Below, piece by piece: positions 11,662 through 22,642 of a DNA stretch of 64,000 nt. The translations under genes were made by a program, and so were the position numbers. The number at the start of each line of letters is the position of its first letter. The first letter of the stretch is position 1. Below the pieces are notes generated by a model, which worked only from the letters and a program-made list of their open reading frames with translations, searched no databases and was not told the origin of the DNA. The stretch comes from Chaetomium olivaceum (lineage: Eukaryota; Ascomycota; Sordariomycetes; Sordariales; Chaetomiaceae), in NCBI GenBank assembly GCA_039881045.1, contig JAYWVB010000023.1, positions 372,001 to 436,000 of the forward strand. The letters are read 5' to 3'.

Positions 11662-14600
11662 ATGGCATCCGCAATATTACCACCTGAGATGGCCATTCCG
11701 GGAGCGGCGGAAGGCGGGCGTCCTCTAAGCATCGAGGAATTGTGCTTCACATCAGCCATGAGTTGCTTTGAGGGGTGGCTCAAACTAGACCCAGCCATCG
11801 GTCCCCGCACCATGGCGTATGTCACCAAGTTCATTTCGAAGACGCTGGAAAAGACACATAACCTAAAAGACGTGAGGTACTATGAGTTCTTCCATTCCCT
11901 TTTTCTTATAAAACTCGTATTCTGATGTTATTTAGGGAAACGCTATCCAAGAGTGTCGAGGTTTGGATATGGCTCACCCGTGACTTTGCCGCGGCGATTC
12001 CGAGTCTAACCACACGGTCCATTGGTCCCCTTGCTAGCCTCAACGACCCCGACAAGGGCGTTACTCCCCAGGAGAGCACAGCGTTGATAACTAAGAATTA
12101 TCCATCGCTAAAGGAGGACCTGCAACTGCTCATCAAGCTCATGCATATTGCACGAAATCTATTGGTCGTGCCTGAGCCCGAGATCCCCCAGGACCTTTGT
12201 GCTGCCGCCCAGTTCGATCAAATGCTCTATCAGACTATCATCCTTTGCATCAATGTCACTAGTAAGGCTTATGATGGGGACGTTCTCGAGGAGGCTGCGA
12301 GGCTTAAATTGAGTGAGATCACCGAACTATGCAAGTTTCCCCCCTTCGCACTTGAACCTTGCCCGTTCTGACCCGCTGCTAGATAAAAAGTTGCTTGTCA
12401 CATGTCTGCAGCAAGCTCATAACTGGATTGCTAAGAATGACCGCAACAAAATGGCCTTCTGGTCTACCGTTCTCTTCGACGACGACGCCCTCTCCGACGA
12501 ATCCGACGGCAATGTCTACGGAGAGTTCCGCCCAGATATGGCCAAGACCGAAGTTCAAAACTGGTTCGAACGGAATTCCCGCTTCTGCGACAAAGCTCGC
12601 CAACTACTCACCGATTACGAAGAGAATCTGGCAGCCAAGGGGCTGCCCCCGGGCCACTTACCCTGCATTTCTCCCCTCGCTTGGAACTGGCTCCCAGAGG
12701 GCACAGTACGTGTGCGTGCGGACGACTTCGACAATACCACTAAGATTACCCCTCTGTGGAAAGAAGACGAGCCAGACAAGTTTGAGCAAGACAGGGCCTA
12801 CGGTCGGGTGTCGAGGGAGGTCGATACATGGTGGCTCAAAATCCGGGACCCCAACTACGATGGCTGGGTTGTTCCCATGCCTACCGTTGAGTTTGCCCAG
12901 CAGAGGACCGAAAACTGCAAGGCCAACCTTGTCAACCGATATGCCCACTCATATCGTACCGCCGAGCATGAGGGATCCGTTCACTCTGCCGAGGGTGGTC
13001 CGTTGCCGGAAGGCGCTGCGGACCAGGAAGGGAAAGAGGGCGGCCATTATGTCCACGACTACAACGATGATATGATCGAGGAGGAAGATATCGATGACGA
13101 CGATTCATATGGCGAGGGACCAATGAACGGGTTGCTCACCGAAGTTCCCAACATTCTCGATCCTAAGCAGATTGAGGCGCTTCACATGATCGTCAAGTCA
13201 TGCATCCTCGATAATGCCGGGCTAGTGCTGAGCAAGGCAGGCGAAAATCTCCAAAAAACCAGATGCAGAATGTTTATGGCTATGGAATGCGGCAGGAGCC
13301 TGCTCAGAGAGATCTTGGTCTTCATCGCCGTCTGGGAAAAGAGCGAGCAGTCGCTCATTTTCCAGTTAACAACTCAAATCGTCGAGGCGATCCATCACAG
13401 CGCTCTGGTCCCGTACGCCTGGCAGTCATTACGCATCCCCAAGGATATTATCTCTCCCGCCCAAACCGTTCTGCTGAGGCTAGTCAACACCATGTGCCGC
13501 GCCAGGAACAACGACCCGCCACCCGTCGAGTCTAAGGAGCATATTCGGGATGCCAAGCTGCTGCACTTTCTTTTCATTCAGTTCCGCAGTCGAATAGTGC
13601 CAGAGTGTGCGGCTCTAATGCACCTCCAAGCCCAGATTCGCAACGATCTCTGTGACCCAGCCGACTTCCCCGTCGACAGCTGGGACATGGAACGCGCCAA
13701 AGACGGCATTCAACAGTTCCTTGAGCTCCTTACTACCGTCAACGAACTCCCCGAAACTCGCCGGTACCTCATTGAATGGGAAGCCTCGTATGAGCTGCTG
13801 ACTCTCCTCAAGGGACTCGAAGCCGGAGTCCCCAAAAAGCCAATGGTCGAGATGCCCAACCGCTCCAGCAATCCCCGCCAGCACCAGCAACCCCCACCGC
13901 ATCCGGACGACCCGGACGCGGGCTACGACTCGGAAGACCACCCGCTGGCCCCACCTCCACCTCTCGAAGAACCAGCGCATAAGTATCCGTGGGCCGGTAT
14001 TAAGGGCCAAATCCTACACATACTTGCGGGCCTACTGCAACCACCACCGGGGCGGAGCAGTCCGGGGAACCCCGAAGTCCAGTCCCAGATCCTCCGCCAC
14101 AACGGCGTCATCAGCCTTCTCAACTGCTGCGTCTACGACGACCACAACCGCTACGCCCGCGAGCGCGTGCAGATCTGCCTGAAATGGCTCATGCGGCTCC
14201 GACGAGGCAAACAAGTACCTGCGGGAGTTAATCGCCATGTCGCCACCGCCCAACCTGCGGGCACCACAACAGCAGCAACAAGCAGGCCAAGCCCAGGGGA
14301 GCGGCAGCGGCACCGCGGGACCATCCACGCAACCGCAGACAGCAAGCCTGCGCATTGACGGCATCGCCGGCGAAGTCAAGGTGCGTCTGCGCGCTCCGGG
14401 CGAAGCCGTCCCTCCGCAGCCGCGCCCGCTCATCTCCGGCTCCTCGTCGGGCCCCGGCTCGGGCTCCGGACGCGCCCTCCCACCCCCACTAACCAACACC
14501 GCCGCCGCGACGGCCACGGTCGACGACCATGGCTATGGCTACGGAAATACGCATCGGTACAGCGGCGGCAGCAATGTCCTGCCACCTATTCAGGGCAGTG

Positions 14601-14847
14601 GTGGTGGTGAGGGAGGAGAGGGGTCGAGGGCGGGTGGTGGTGGTTCTTCGTCGTCAATGTCGATGCCCCGCGGAGTCGGCCGGAGGAGTTGTTGAGGGAT
14701 ATTATCACGCTTGCGGACGAGGCGGCTAGGTTGGCTATGGGGAGGCCGTTGGAGGGGGATGAGACTGAGGAGGAGGAAGAAGAGGAGGAGGGTGATGATG
14801 AGGGTGGGGATGAGGAGGGGGAAGGGGGAGAGGATGATTTTATGTAG
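11662..14847 (+). CDS. Ataxin-10 / CTR86-like armadillo-type protein (frame broken near the 3' end)
   Basis: Exons 11662-11876, 11936-12330 and 12383 onward encode a helical-repeat protein; the first intron is 59 bases (GTACTA donor) and the second 52 bases of GC-AG type (GCAAGT, CTAG). The ataxin-10 signature lies near the C terminus: NPEVQSQILRHNGVISLLNC followed by DDHN, ARER and ICLKWLM. Human ataxin-10 and yeast Ctr86 carry this domain; its molecular role is poorly defined (links to cytokinesis, cilia and TORC1 have been proposed). An acidic insert lies around residues 410-450. As it stands the main frame stops at 14358 (TGA). Coding-like sequence continues in another frame from about 14196 (EANKYLREL, then a Pro/Gln/Gly-rich stretch with RIDGIAGEVKVRLR), and from about 14611 back in the first frame to an acidic tail ending at TAG 14845-14847. 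The two shifts cancel, giving 1,024 residues. Confidence 0.8.
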
Positions 14848-15543
14848 AGGCGGGGGTAGGGGTTGTTTATGTATACGGTTTGCTGGTTCAGGGCGGGAGG
14901 GGGCCATCAAAAGGTTGACTGGGTTGGGTTCTAACTAGGAGTTGTTCGACCAAGGACAGAAGTTGTGGATGTGCTTCTCTTTTTTAGTGGCTAAGTATCT
15001 TATTGCACAGCGATGGCGTATGTCGGTTTAGTCATAGAGAATGGAAGAATGAGATGTTTTAGTAATTGTAGGGGGTGATAACCTTAGCACTTTTAGAAGT
15101 CTTCGTCATCCTTAGACCACATGACCCGGTTTATTCTTGGGCTTCGGTGGGATATATATATTCATCCTTGCATAAACCGGGCGGACCAGTCCATGAGAAA
15201 TGAAAACACGGCACAACACACTAGACCAACGCGGTAACATGCTTGATCGAATAGTTCCAAGGCTCGTTATACAACTATTATCTCCAACCAATTTGATCAT
15301 TATTCCGAAGAAAGCATACACGCCAGAACATATATGGGGAAACAACAGGCTCGTAGCGCGAGAATTGATCGAGTGGAATCAAACTTATAATATAACGGCT
15401 ATGCCTGCTGCATCCTGTATTCTTTTTTGAACCATTCCATACCCGCTCCCCTGCCTCCTCTATTATGCCACCCGTACATTCCGGTAAACAAAACTAGATG
15501 TGATATCATCTCTTCCTCCCATCTGGAGGCGGCCATGCGAATC
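14848..15543. other. Convergent intergenic region
   Basis: About 700 bases between the 3' ends of the ataxin-10-like and SCP160 genes. It is AT-richer than its surroundings and shows no gene or structured element that I can support. Confidence 0.45.
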
Positions 15544-18500
15544 CTACTCGCGCGGCGGCCTCGGGGCGCTGCCCTCCTTCACAGCAGCCAGGATCAAATC
15601 CTTCGCCTTTTCCACACCCTCCTTGGTACCGACGACCTCAATGGCATCGCCCTGCGTCTGGTCGCGAGGCACCGTGATCTTGCACCCGCTCTGCTTGCGG
15701 ATGGAGTTGACCTTGCTACCGCCTTGACCAATGACGAAACGGTACGTCTTGGGGTCAGGCAGGACCAGGTAGCCGATGGCGGTCTGGTTGCTTGCCTGCT
15801 CGAGCGCCGACTGGATGGCTTTCTTGGCTTTCTCGATATTCTCGGGCGAGCCGCGGAGAACCCAAGGAATGTCACCTTCCTCAGTGGAGGACTGCTCCAC
15901 CACCTGCCAAGAGTGAGCGTCGGCAGTGGTATCCTCGTCATCGGTAATCAAGGGAAGCGCGCCGCCATTCTCACGAGCACTTTTCGGGGCGGTAGGCTTG
16001 GCGGGAACGGTTTCACCAGCATGGTCGACGGTTACGCTGAAATCGCTCCTGAACTTTCGGAAGATCTGGCCGTTGTTGGAGACGACGTGGTGTAGAGCCC
16101 GGGGAACTTGGACGGTCTCGCCTGGCTGCTCCTTGACCATCTCCTCAAGATGAGCCTTGGCCTTCTCGACATCAGCCGGCTGGCCGGTGATCTTCACGCT
16201 CGTGGTGCCGCTGCCTTGACGGGGAACGTCGATGGAAACCGAAAACTGGGTCTCGATATTCCGCTTGGTCTCGCCGCCGCGCCCGACAATGGACCTGTGC
16301 TTCTCGACAACCACGTCCAGCTCCTCGGTGACCTGGCTCTCGCGTTCTGCCACGATGGCTTCGATGCGAGCCACGATCTTGTCCACGACTTCACTGCGAC
16401 CCTCGACTTTGATGGCATCGCCGTCAGCGTCCTGCTTGGGGAACTGGATGGTGCGGGCCAGCTCTCGCTGGTCACTGGAACCGCCGGCCTTGACAACGAT
16501 GTCGCGGAGGGTAGAACCTAGAGATCTGTTAATTATCGTGATCTATGGCCATATCGGGATGTCAAACTTACCACCAGTGCCAATGAGAGTCCTGTGGTAC
16601 TTCCGAGGGACCTCGATCTTCTTGACCACGGTGTCGTCGAAGACGGCTTTCTTCTCCTCCAGGATCTTCTTAGCTGCTGCCACCTGGGTCTTGGTACCCT
16701 TGATCTGGATCTCCGCCAGGTCTTCGGTAGACTCCTTCGCGCTGGGGACGTCAATCTTGGCGCCCGTCGACTGGCGCAGCTGCTCCAAAACCGCACCGCC
16801 GGCACCGATTAGGGAAGGCACCTGCTTCTTTTGGACGGTCACAGTGGCGGTAAACGAGTTGTCCCTGAGGTACTGCAGAAGCGAGAGCAACTCGTCACGA
16901 GCTTCGTCGGCACCCCGCTTAGGCCCGCGGATGATGACCTCATCGGGCGCCTGCTGACGGCGGCTCTTCCCGGCATCGCTGGCCGAGTCGCCGAGGGAAT
17001 CGTCGTCCTTGGCGTTCTTGTTGTTGCTGCGGGGGAAGAAGATGAGGACCTTGTAACGCGTTTGCAGCTTGTTGACCTGGTTCCCCTGAGCACCAATAAT
17101 CTCGCGGTGGAACTTGGGGTCAATCTTGAGCACATGCGTCGCCTCATCCTGCAGTTGGCGAGCAAGAGCATTGATGTGCGTCCTTGCAGCCTCGGCCTTG
17201 GCCTTGGGGCCCTTGAGCTGAACCTTTCCATCATCTACCTGGATCTCGACGTCGAACTTCTCCCTCAGCTCCCGGATGTTGCTACCGCCCTTGCCGATCA
17301 GGTGGTTGGCGAACTTCTGGGGGAATTCAAACTCCAGGATGAAGCCACGCTCCTTCTCGTCCTGCTTCTCTTGCTCAACAAACTCGACGCACTTGGCGAC
17401 GAGCCAGTCTACAACAGAGCTGGGCCCGCGGATATGGACGGACTCGCCGCTGTTGGACACACGTGCGCGGATGGGGTTCGAGGCATTGTCTTGCTCGTTC
17501 TTGATGAACTTCTGGAGCTTGGTGTGGAATCTGCAATCATGTTAGGACGCCAGTCGTGTCGCCACGGATGGGCGCAAGCGGAGACACTCACTTTACTGGT
17601 ACCTCGATAGTTTGCGAGGAGATAGGTTCCCGCTTGCTCATTAGGTCCGTGATATGTTTTTGGGCGCCTTGGAGCCCCTTCTGCATCTCGCTGATATCTT
17701 TTTGCCCCGGCTGAGCCCGCGCGATCTGGTAGGACTCAGCGTCCGCGGAACCTTCGTATACCAACAAGACGGGAGCATTCGGCTCCGAAGCCTCCGGAGC
17801 AACAAGGTGGACACCGAAGGTCTGTCGCACGTAGGGCAACAACTCCTTCCTGATGTACTGATGATAAAAGGGATCGACAGGGACGGTAGCCATCCGTGCC
17901 GGGGGGTGGCCATCAACCATGGCCTTAATGTCGGCCTGGGCTCTAACAATGTTCGCACCGTCGCGAGCGTAGAGCTCCCATGGCAAAGCGCCTTGCTCCG
18001 AGAACGGGGTGTTGAAATGCACGTTATGCAAGTTGCCCACCCGCTCAAGCTCCCGCTTTTGCTGGAGATAGCGTGTGACGTTGCGAGCGTGGATAGCAGC
18101 GCCGCCGGGGGCTTGGCGGTAGAAGCGTGAGATATCAATGTTGGAGCATTGCATGTCCATGGCCAGGCTGACGGTTTTTTGGACGCCGGCCGCGGCCTGG
18201 TTGGAGGGTCCAATGACTTTGACCATATCATCGTCTTCGTCATTCGGCATCACGATAGTGCATCCGGTCTCCTCAAAGAACTGCTCCATCGAGATTCCCT
18301 TGTCTCCGATGATGAATTGGTGACGACCGGGTTGGATGTGAACCAGCTGGACTGTCAATTGGTCCCGGAGCTCCTGGACCCTCTCCTCGATCTTCGACCG
18401 CGCAGCTTTTACGGCATAACGCTCACCGCGCAGTTGGATGAAGTTATCAGCCGCGGCGAGGAAGGTGGGGCGCCCCGAAGAAGCCGCAACGGGCGGGGTG

Positions 18501-19276
18501 GATGAGAGAGGCTGGGCGGCAGGAATACGGATTTGAATATCATATTCCTGCTCGAGTGCCTTGGCGTTGCTGCCAATGAAGGGGTAGAATTCGGCCGGGA
18601 TGTCCTTTAGAGTGACGCTCACGGTGCCAGCGCGCTCACCCATGATTCCGTAGATGAGATCCCGGGCGTGGGCAGCCTGCTGGGTATTGCCCTCGATAAC
18701 GACCTTGATGAGTTCCTCATCGTCCTCGCCCTCGGGGGCCGGCTGGCCATCTTCCTTGGGCACATGAATCCGAGCGCCCGTCTTTTCCTGGATGGCCTTG
18801 ATGGTAGAACCGCCCTTGCCAATGATATGGGGTCTCGCCCAGCGATGGACGTCTAGCTCCACCTTCAGCTTGGTGCCGATCAGGGCGACAAAGTCCTTCA
18901 GCGATTGGGTCGTGCTATCACCCTTGGGCCCGGTTGCCTCAATCCTAAGCATGTTCTCGGTGTGGGGGACCAGCTTGATCTGGGCTCGGGACTTGCGGTT
19001 GAAGTCCTTGATGATGTCAGGAAGCGGCCGCTTCAATTGCTCGCGAGGGAGGATATCGTCCGGCTTCAGGAGAAGGTACTCCTTGTGTTGGCCCGGAATG
19101 GAGAGGCTGGGAGCGGCCGACGCCTCGGGGGCGGGCGTGGAGGTACCCGAGGCCGGAGCGGAAGTAGGTGCAGAGGCCTCGGGAGTCCGCGCCAGCCAGA
19201 CGGGGGCCACGTTGGCCACGGCCCTGGGGGCGCCGCCGAGTTCCGGGAAGTCGTTCGAGATAGTGCTGGACGACAT
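15544..19276 (-). CDS. SCP160: Multi-KH RNA-binding protein, SCP160/vigilin family
   Basis: Vigilin/Scp160 binds mRNAs and polysomes at the ER and affects translation and codon-specific ribosome behaviour. Exons 17592-19276, 16572-17530 and 15544-16517 (introns of 61 and 54 bases with GTGAGT and GTAAGT donors) give 1,205 residues, close to yeast Scp160 (1,222). KH GXXG loops are visible in order: IIGKGG (about residue 150), FIGSNA, IIGDKG, LIGKGG, IIGAQG, LIGAGG, LIGTGG (split by the last intron), IVGRGG and VIGQGG. Some lack the classic basic residues, as in the family. The N-terminal 60 residues are Ala/Ser/Pro-rich. The ATG at 19276 (MSSSTISNDFPELGG) is chosen because residues upstream in the same frame look like untranslated leader and no AUG begins them. 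Confidence 0.93.
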
Positions 19277-20189
19277 TGTAGAGGTACCGTGGGACGAAAC
19301 CGTAAGAGAACAGCGGAAAGGGTGGTTGAGTCGAGTGTGTAGGGGGTTGACCGAGTCTAAGTTGCTGACCGAGTCAAGACGGCTCTTGTTAGAAAATGAG
19401 GTTGCAAAAAGATAGGGAGTGTTGATTGGAGGGGAGGCGCTGGCAATTGGCAAATGACAATTGAACCAGGAGATAGTTGCACCCGATGGAATAGGAGGCA
19501 ACAGAAGGAAGGAGGGAGTTACCTGTGAAGTGCGAGGCTGCAGGGTGAAGTGGTCCGGGTTTGGGGGTGGCCAGCGGATTTATACGTGAGAAGTGGACAT
19601 TTCGCCTGCTCCTGCAACGTCGTACCTTTCCCCAAAAATTGTTGGGGTGCGGTCGGTGCGGACGTTGCAAGTCTTGGCACCAGATCTCCCATGTGCTGGC
19701 AGCCCGCTTTAGTTACAACTTTACAAGTACGGAATATGAATACCAGAGACAGTCAAAACAGTACGCCACCAGGTCACCTAACCACATCACCGTGTTCGCC
19801 TCATAGGCAACGAGGAAACCCGGAAGATTCACATGGACCTCGCTCGCTAGGACCAGAAGCCCTACATACATAGGACTCAGCTGGCGCAAAACCGGTGATT
19901 CGCAGTACCCAATACGATACATTACGTGATTACAAACAACAGCTTTAGACTGCATGCAACACCAATTGACACATGTCATGACGGAATTTGTTGCACCCAA
20001 CGCGTAATACGTATATCATACGGAGTAGGTATTCGTGAACGCAGCGATGGCTGTGCTCAGCGGTATCCCCATGTCAACCGATGATTAATTGTTCAGTCAG
20101 TGTCAGCATATCCGTCCGTCGCGCAACAGGGGTCTGCCGAAGCCCGTATACTGAGGTAGTTGTTCAGTGATGGTAATGGTCGTTCACCG

Positions 20190-20296
20190 AAAAAAAAAAA
20201 AAAAAATCAGATTTTGAAGGCAATGTTCCTCGAGTGATTCGGGTTGCAAAGGGGCTTTCGGGGACTTGCAGTTTTTCTTTTTTTTTTTTTTTTTTT
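20190..20296. repeat. Paired poly-A and poly-T tracts
   Basis: An A17 run at 20190-20206 and a T19 run at 20278-20296 sit 71 bases apart in opposite sense, so the strand could fold back into an A/T stem. Such poly(dA:dT) tracts commonly exclude nucleosomes in fungal promoters. Confidence 0.8.
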
Positions 20297-20559
20297 GCTT
20301 TTTGATAGTTACGTTTTCTCACCTCTTTACCTGCCAAGTGCTGTCAAAGGGGCAAGGGGCAATGCCGCATTCGCACGCACCAATGCCGAAACAAGATTGA
20401 AGATATCCCGAGTGGGCTTGTCAAGGCGAAAAGGGGTTGTCCCACGTGACAGGGGAACACCGGGGAGTTGAGTTTCACTGCAGCTGCATGTCACAGCCAC
20501 TTGTTGGAGTTTGAGGAGAAACATCTCTGATGACGACGGGATGGCGTTCGTGGATAAAT

Positions 20560-20571
20560 CTAGGGTTAGGG
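20560..20571 (-). other. Telomere-repeat-like 12-mer (telobox or TER-template-like)
   Basis: The plus strand reads CTAGGGTTAGGG, almost two TTAGGG units; the minus strand reads CCCTAACCCTAG. It stands alone in a long ORF-free region. It may be a telobox bound by a Tbf1-type factor, a short interstitial telomere repeat, or chance. Confidence 0.3.
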
Positions 20572-22642
20572 CCGAGATCCCCTGAGCAACGTGAAAAGGC
20601 TAGAGGCAAAAGGAGGATGACAGATGGATAATGGAGAGCGTTTGCATCAAGCAGGATCCGAGGGACCCCCCAGGGCGACCTCTTGCCTCCAGGTTCCAGC
20701 CCGACCCAAAGAGCCAACCTCGAGCCTCACCAACCCACCAGTTATGGAGGCCGCCTCGCCGCATTGAGGGTGTTCTGGACACAAGCCTGACTGGCTAGAA
20801 CCGCGGCGGTGGCAATGCATGGAGAACGACCATGAGGCTCTCGATGTTATGTAATGTATTTAGTTTGGGAAACAATTACGTTGCGCTCTTCCACTCACCC
20901 GCTGTTGCCAGGCCAGCCGCAGATGGGCTGATATCAGAACGAAGGCATGTGGGTGGTGAGGCGCTTCTGGCAGATCCGGTCTTTTCGCTCTGTAAATGGA
21001 GTCAACTACTACATGTACGTATGTATGGACTTCGTATAATAAAACCGAGCACAGCAGGGTTCAGGGAGTGTCATTGAAATGTCCCGTCTGCAGCCTGGCA
21101 GTTGAGCCCTCCTTGCGTCATTGCAGGACCGATGCATCGGCATGGATCCCGAAGCTTTCTGTGGAACGAATAATTCTACACAGTAGTAACTATAGCGTAC
21201 CAGTTATTCCGTCACCGACAGCCCGGGAAGAAGAGCGTGGCATCCTGGCGAAAGCCGTTCATGCGGTTGACTGTTGATGCGATCCTCAACAACCGCACCA
21301 TGGCAGGAACAAACTTGGCCAGATCTGTGCCCCGCTTTTGGTTGAAGTCCTCGAAACGGCTGTGGGGTCCGAGATGCCAGGCGATGGAACGGTCCTTTTC
21401 AGCCGAACGTCGATCGCCGCCAGATTCTAGCCGCTTGCTGCACCGGGTCATGAGAAAACCAAGCTTCTCTTCTCTTTTGTCTGGTTGCCTCCCATCGCCA
21501 TAAGATCTGTACCAGGTGTCCCTTCCGCCCACAAGCTCTACCTGAACTACCCAAAACTGGGAACCGCCCGCCCGTTGCCGCTCCCACAGTGTGACTTCCG
21601 TTTAGTTCAGCCCCACTTCAACCCCTTCATCCCGCACGGATGGCGGCTAGCCCCACCATACCCTTGGCTGGGCTGTTTGCTCAAACGTTATCTGTGCCAT
21701 CATTGCCCATTCCACGTCCAAAAGAATGGAGGAGGCGGTTGGGTTGGATATTCACATGTGCTTGTTTACTATGTATAGAGATGGCTGAGAGATGGCTGAC
21801 TCGGAAGAAGCAATCAACCCTTGCAGATAGTTCCAGCTTTGTTGCAAGCTGTGTTGCACAATCCCATGTTCTCGAGGACGGCGCGGGCCGGTGAGGAACA
21901 ACCGGGGGCTCCCTCGAGCGGTGGTGCGGCGTTGCAAGATTCATCAACCAGGTCTTCACAGTCAGCGAAGTGGAGGTGATGAACCAGTCACCCAGTGGCA
22001 TAAGAGAGATAGGTACAGATTAGTTGGTTAGTGGTGCGACAGGATCTCACACCCGCACCCGAGCATTGTTCACTGTCCAGTACAATCCCGTTCCACCGGT
22101 TCCCATCCCGTTTGCTGTCTTCCATGTTCATCTGATGGCGCTGAACATGAGCAAGCTTCGTCAGACGAGCCCCAGGCGCCCTTGGGAAAACTTGGATGTA
22201 AGAATGTCCCACTGCCCGTTCCATGTTGTGCAGGACAAGATCGAAGAAAAAAAACGTTGCAACGGGTCCCGACAGTCCGTTTGAAGGGCTGTTCCCTGCC
22301 AACCGAAGGACACACTGTGTGTGCCAGTCCCCTGCGACTTCAACCCAGCTTGCAGGCGCCAATCACGTCGGGCCCCGCTGGATGCCACCCCCCAGGTGGC
22401 CAGTGTGCAGAGGCCAGGGCATCTCGAACCGCAGCCAAGCGGAACCTGGAAGAGCCAAGCAGAGGACGAGTTCAAGCAGGAGCAACGAACGGCGAGAGAA
22501 AACGCAATTTTGCTCGCTGCGACCCTCGTTCGGTGCCTCAATTACCCCGGCATCCATCGAGCTGCTTTGTCTGGCTCCCAAACTGTACGTTGAAATTTTT
22601 GATTGCTATTTTGCTTCATTTCCCGGGCGCCTGGGCCGTGAG

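Larger units (their letters stand above)
19277..22642. other. 3.4 kb gene-free divergent region between SCP160 and STE20
   Basis: The two start codons point outward. All ORFs are short and of mixed composition. The region holds an A17 run (20190-20206), a T19 run (20278-20296) and an isolated telomere-repeat-like stretch at 20560-20571. The last 500 bases before STE20 are probably its long 5' leader. A long noncoding RNA is possible but unproven. Confidence 0.5.

Noticed and set aside
14545..14610. Intron explaining the second frame change in the ataxin-10-like gene
   Set aside because: Possible GT and AG sites give an intron under 45 bases and lead into the wrong frame, not the acidic tail.
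16831..17610. 259-codon ORF antisense to SCP160
   Set aside because: It runs across a real intron of SCP160 and is Leu/Val/Asp-rich in the way antisense shadows are.
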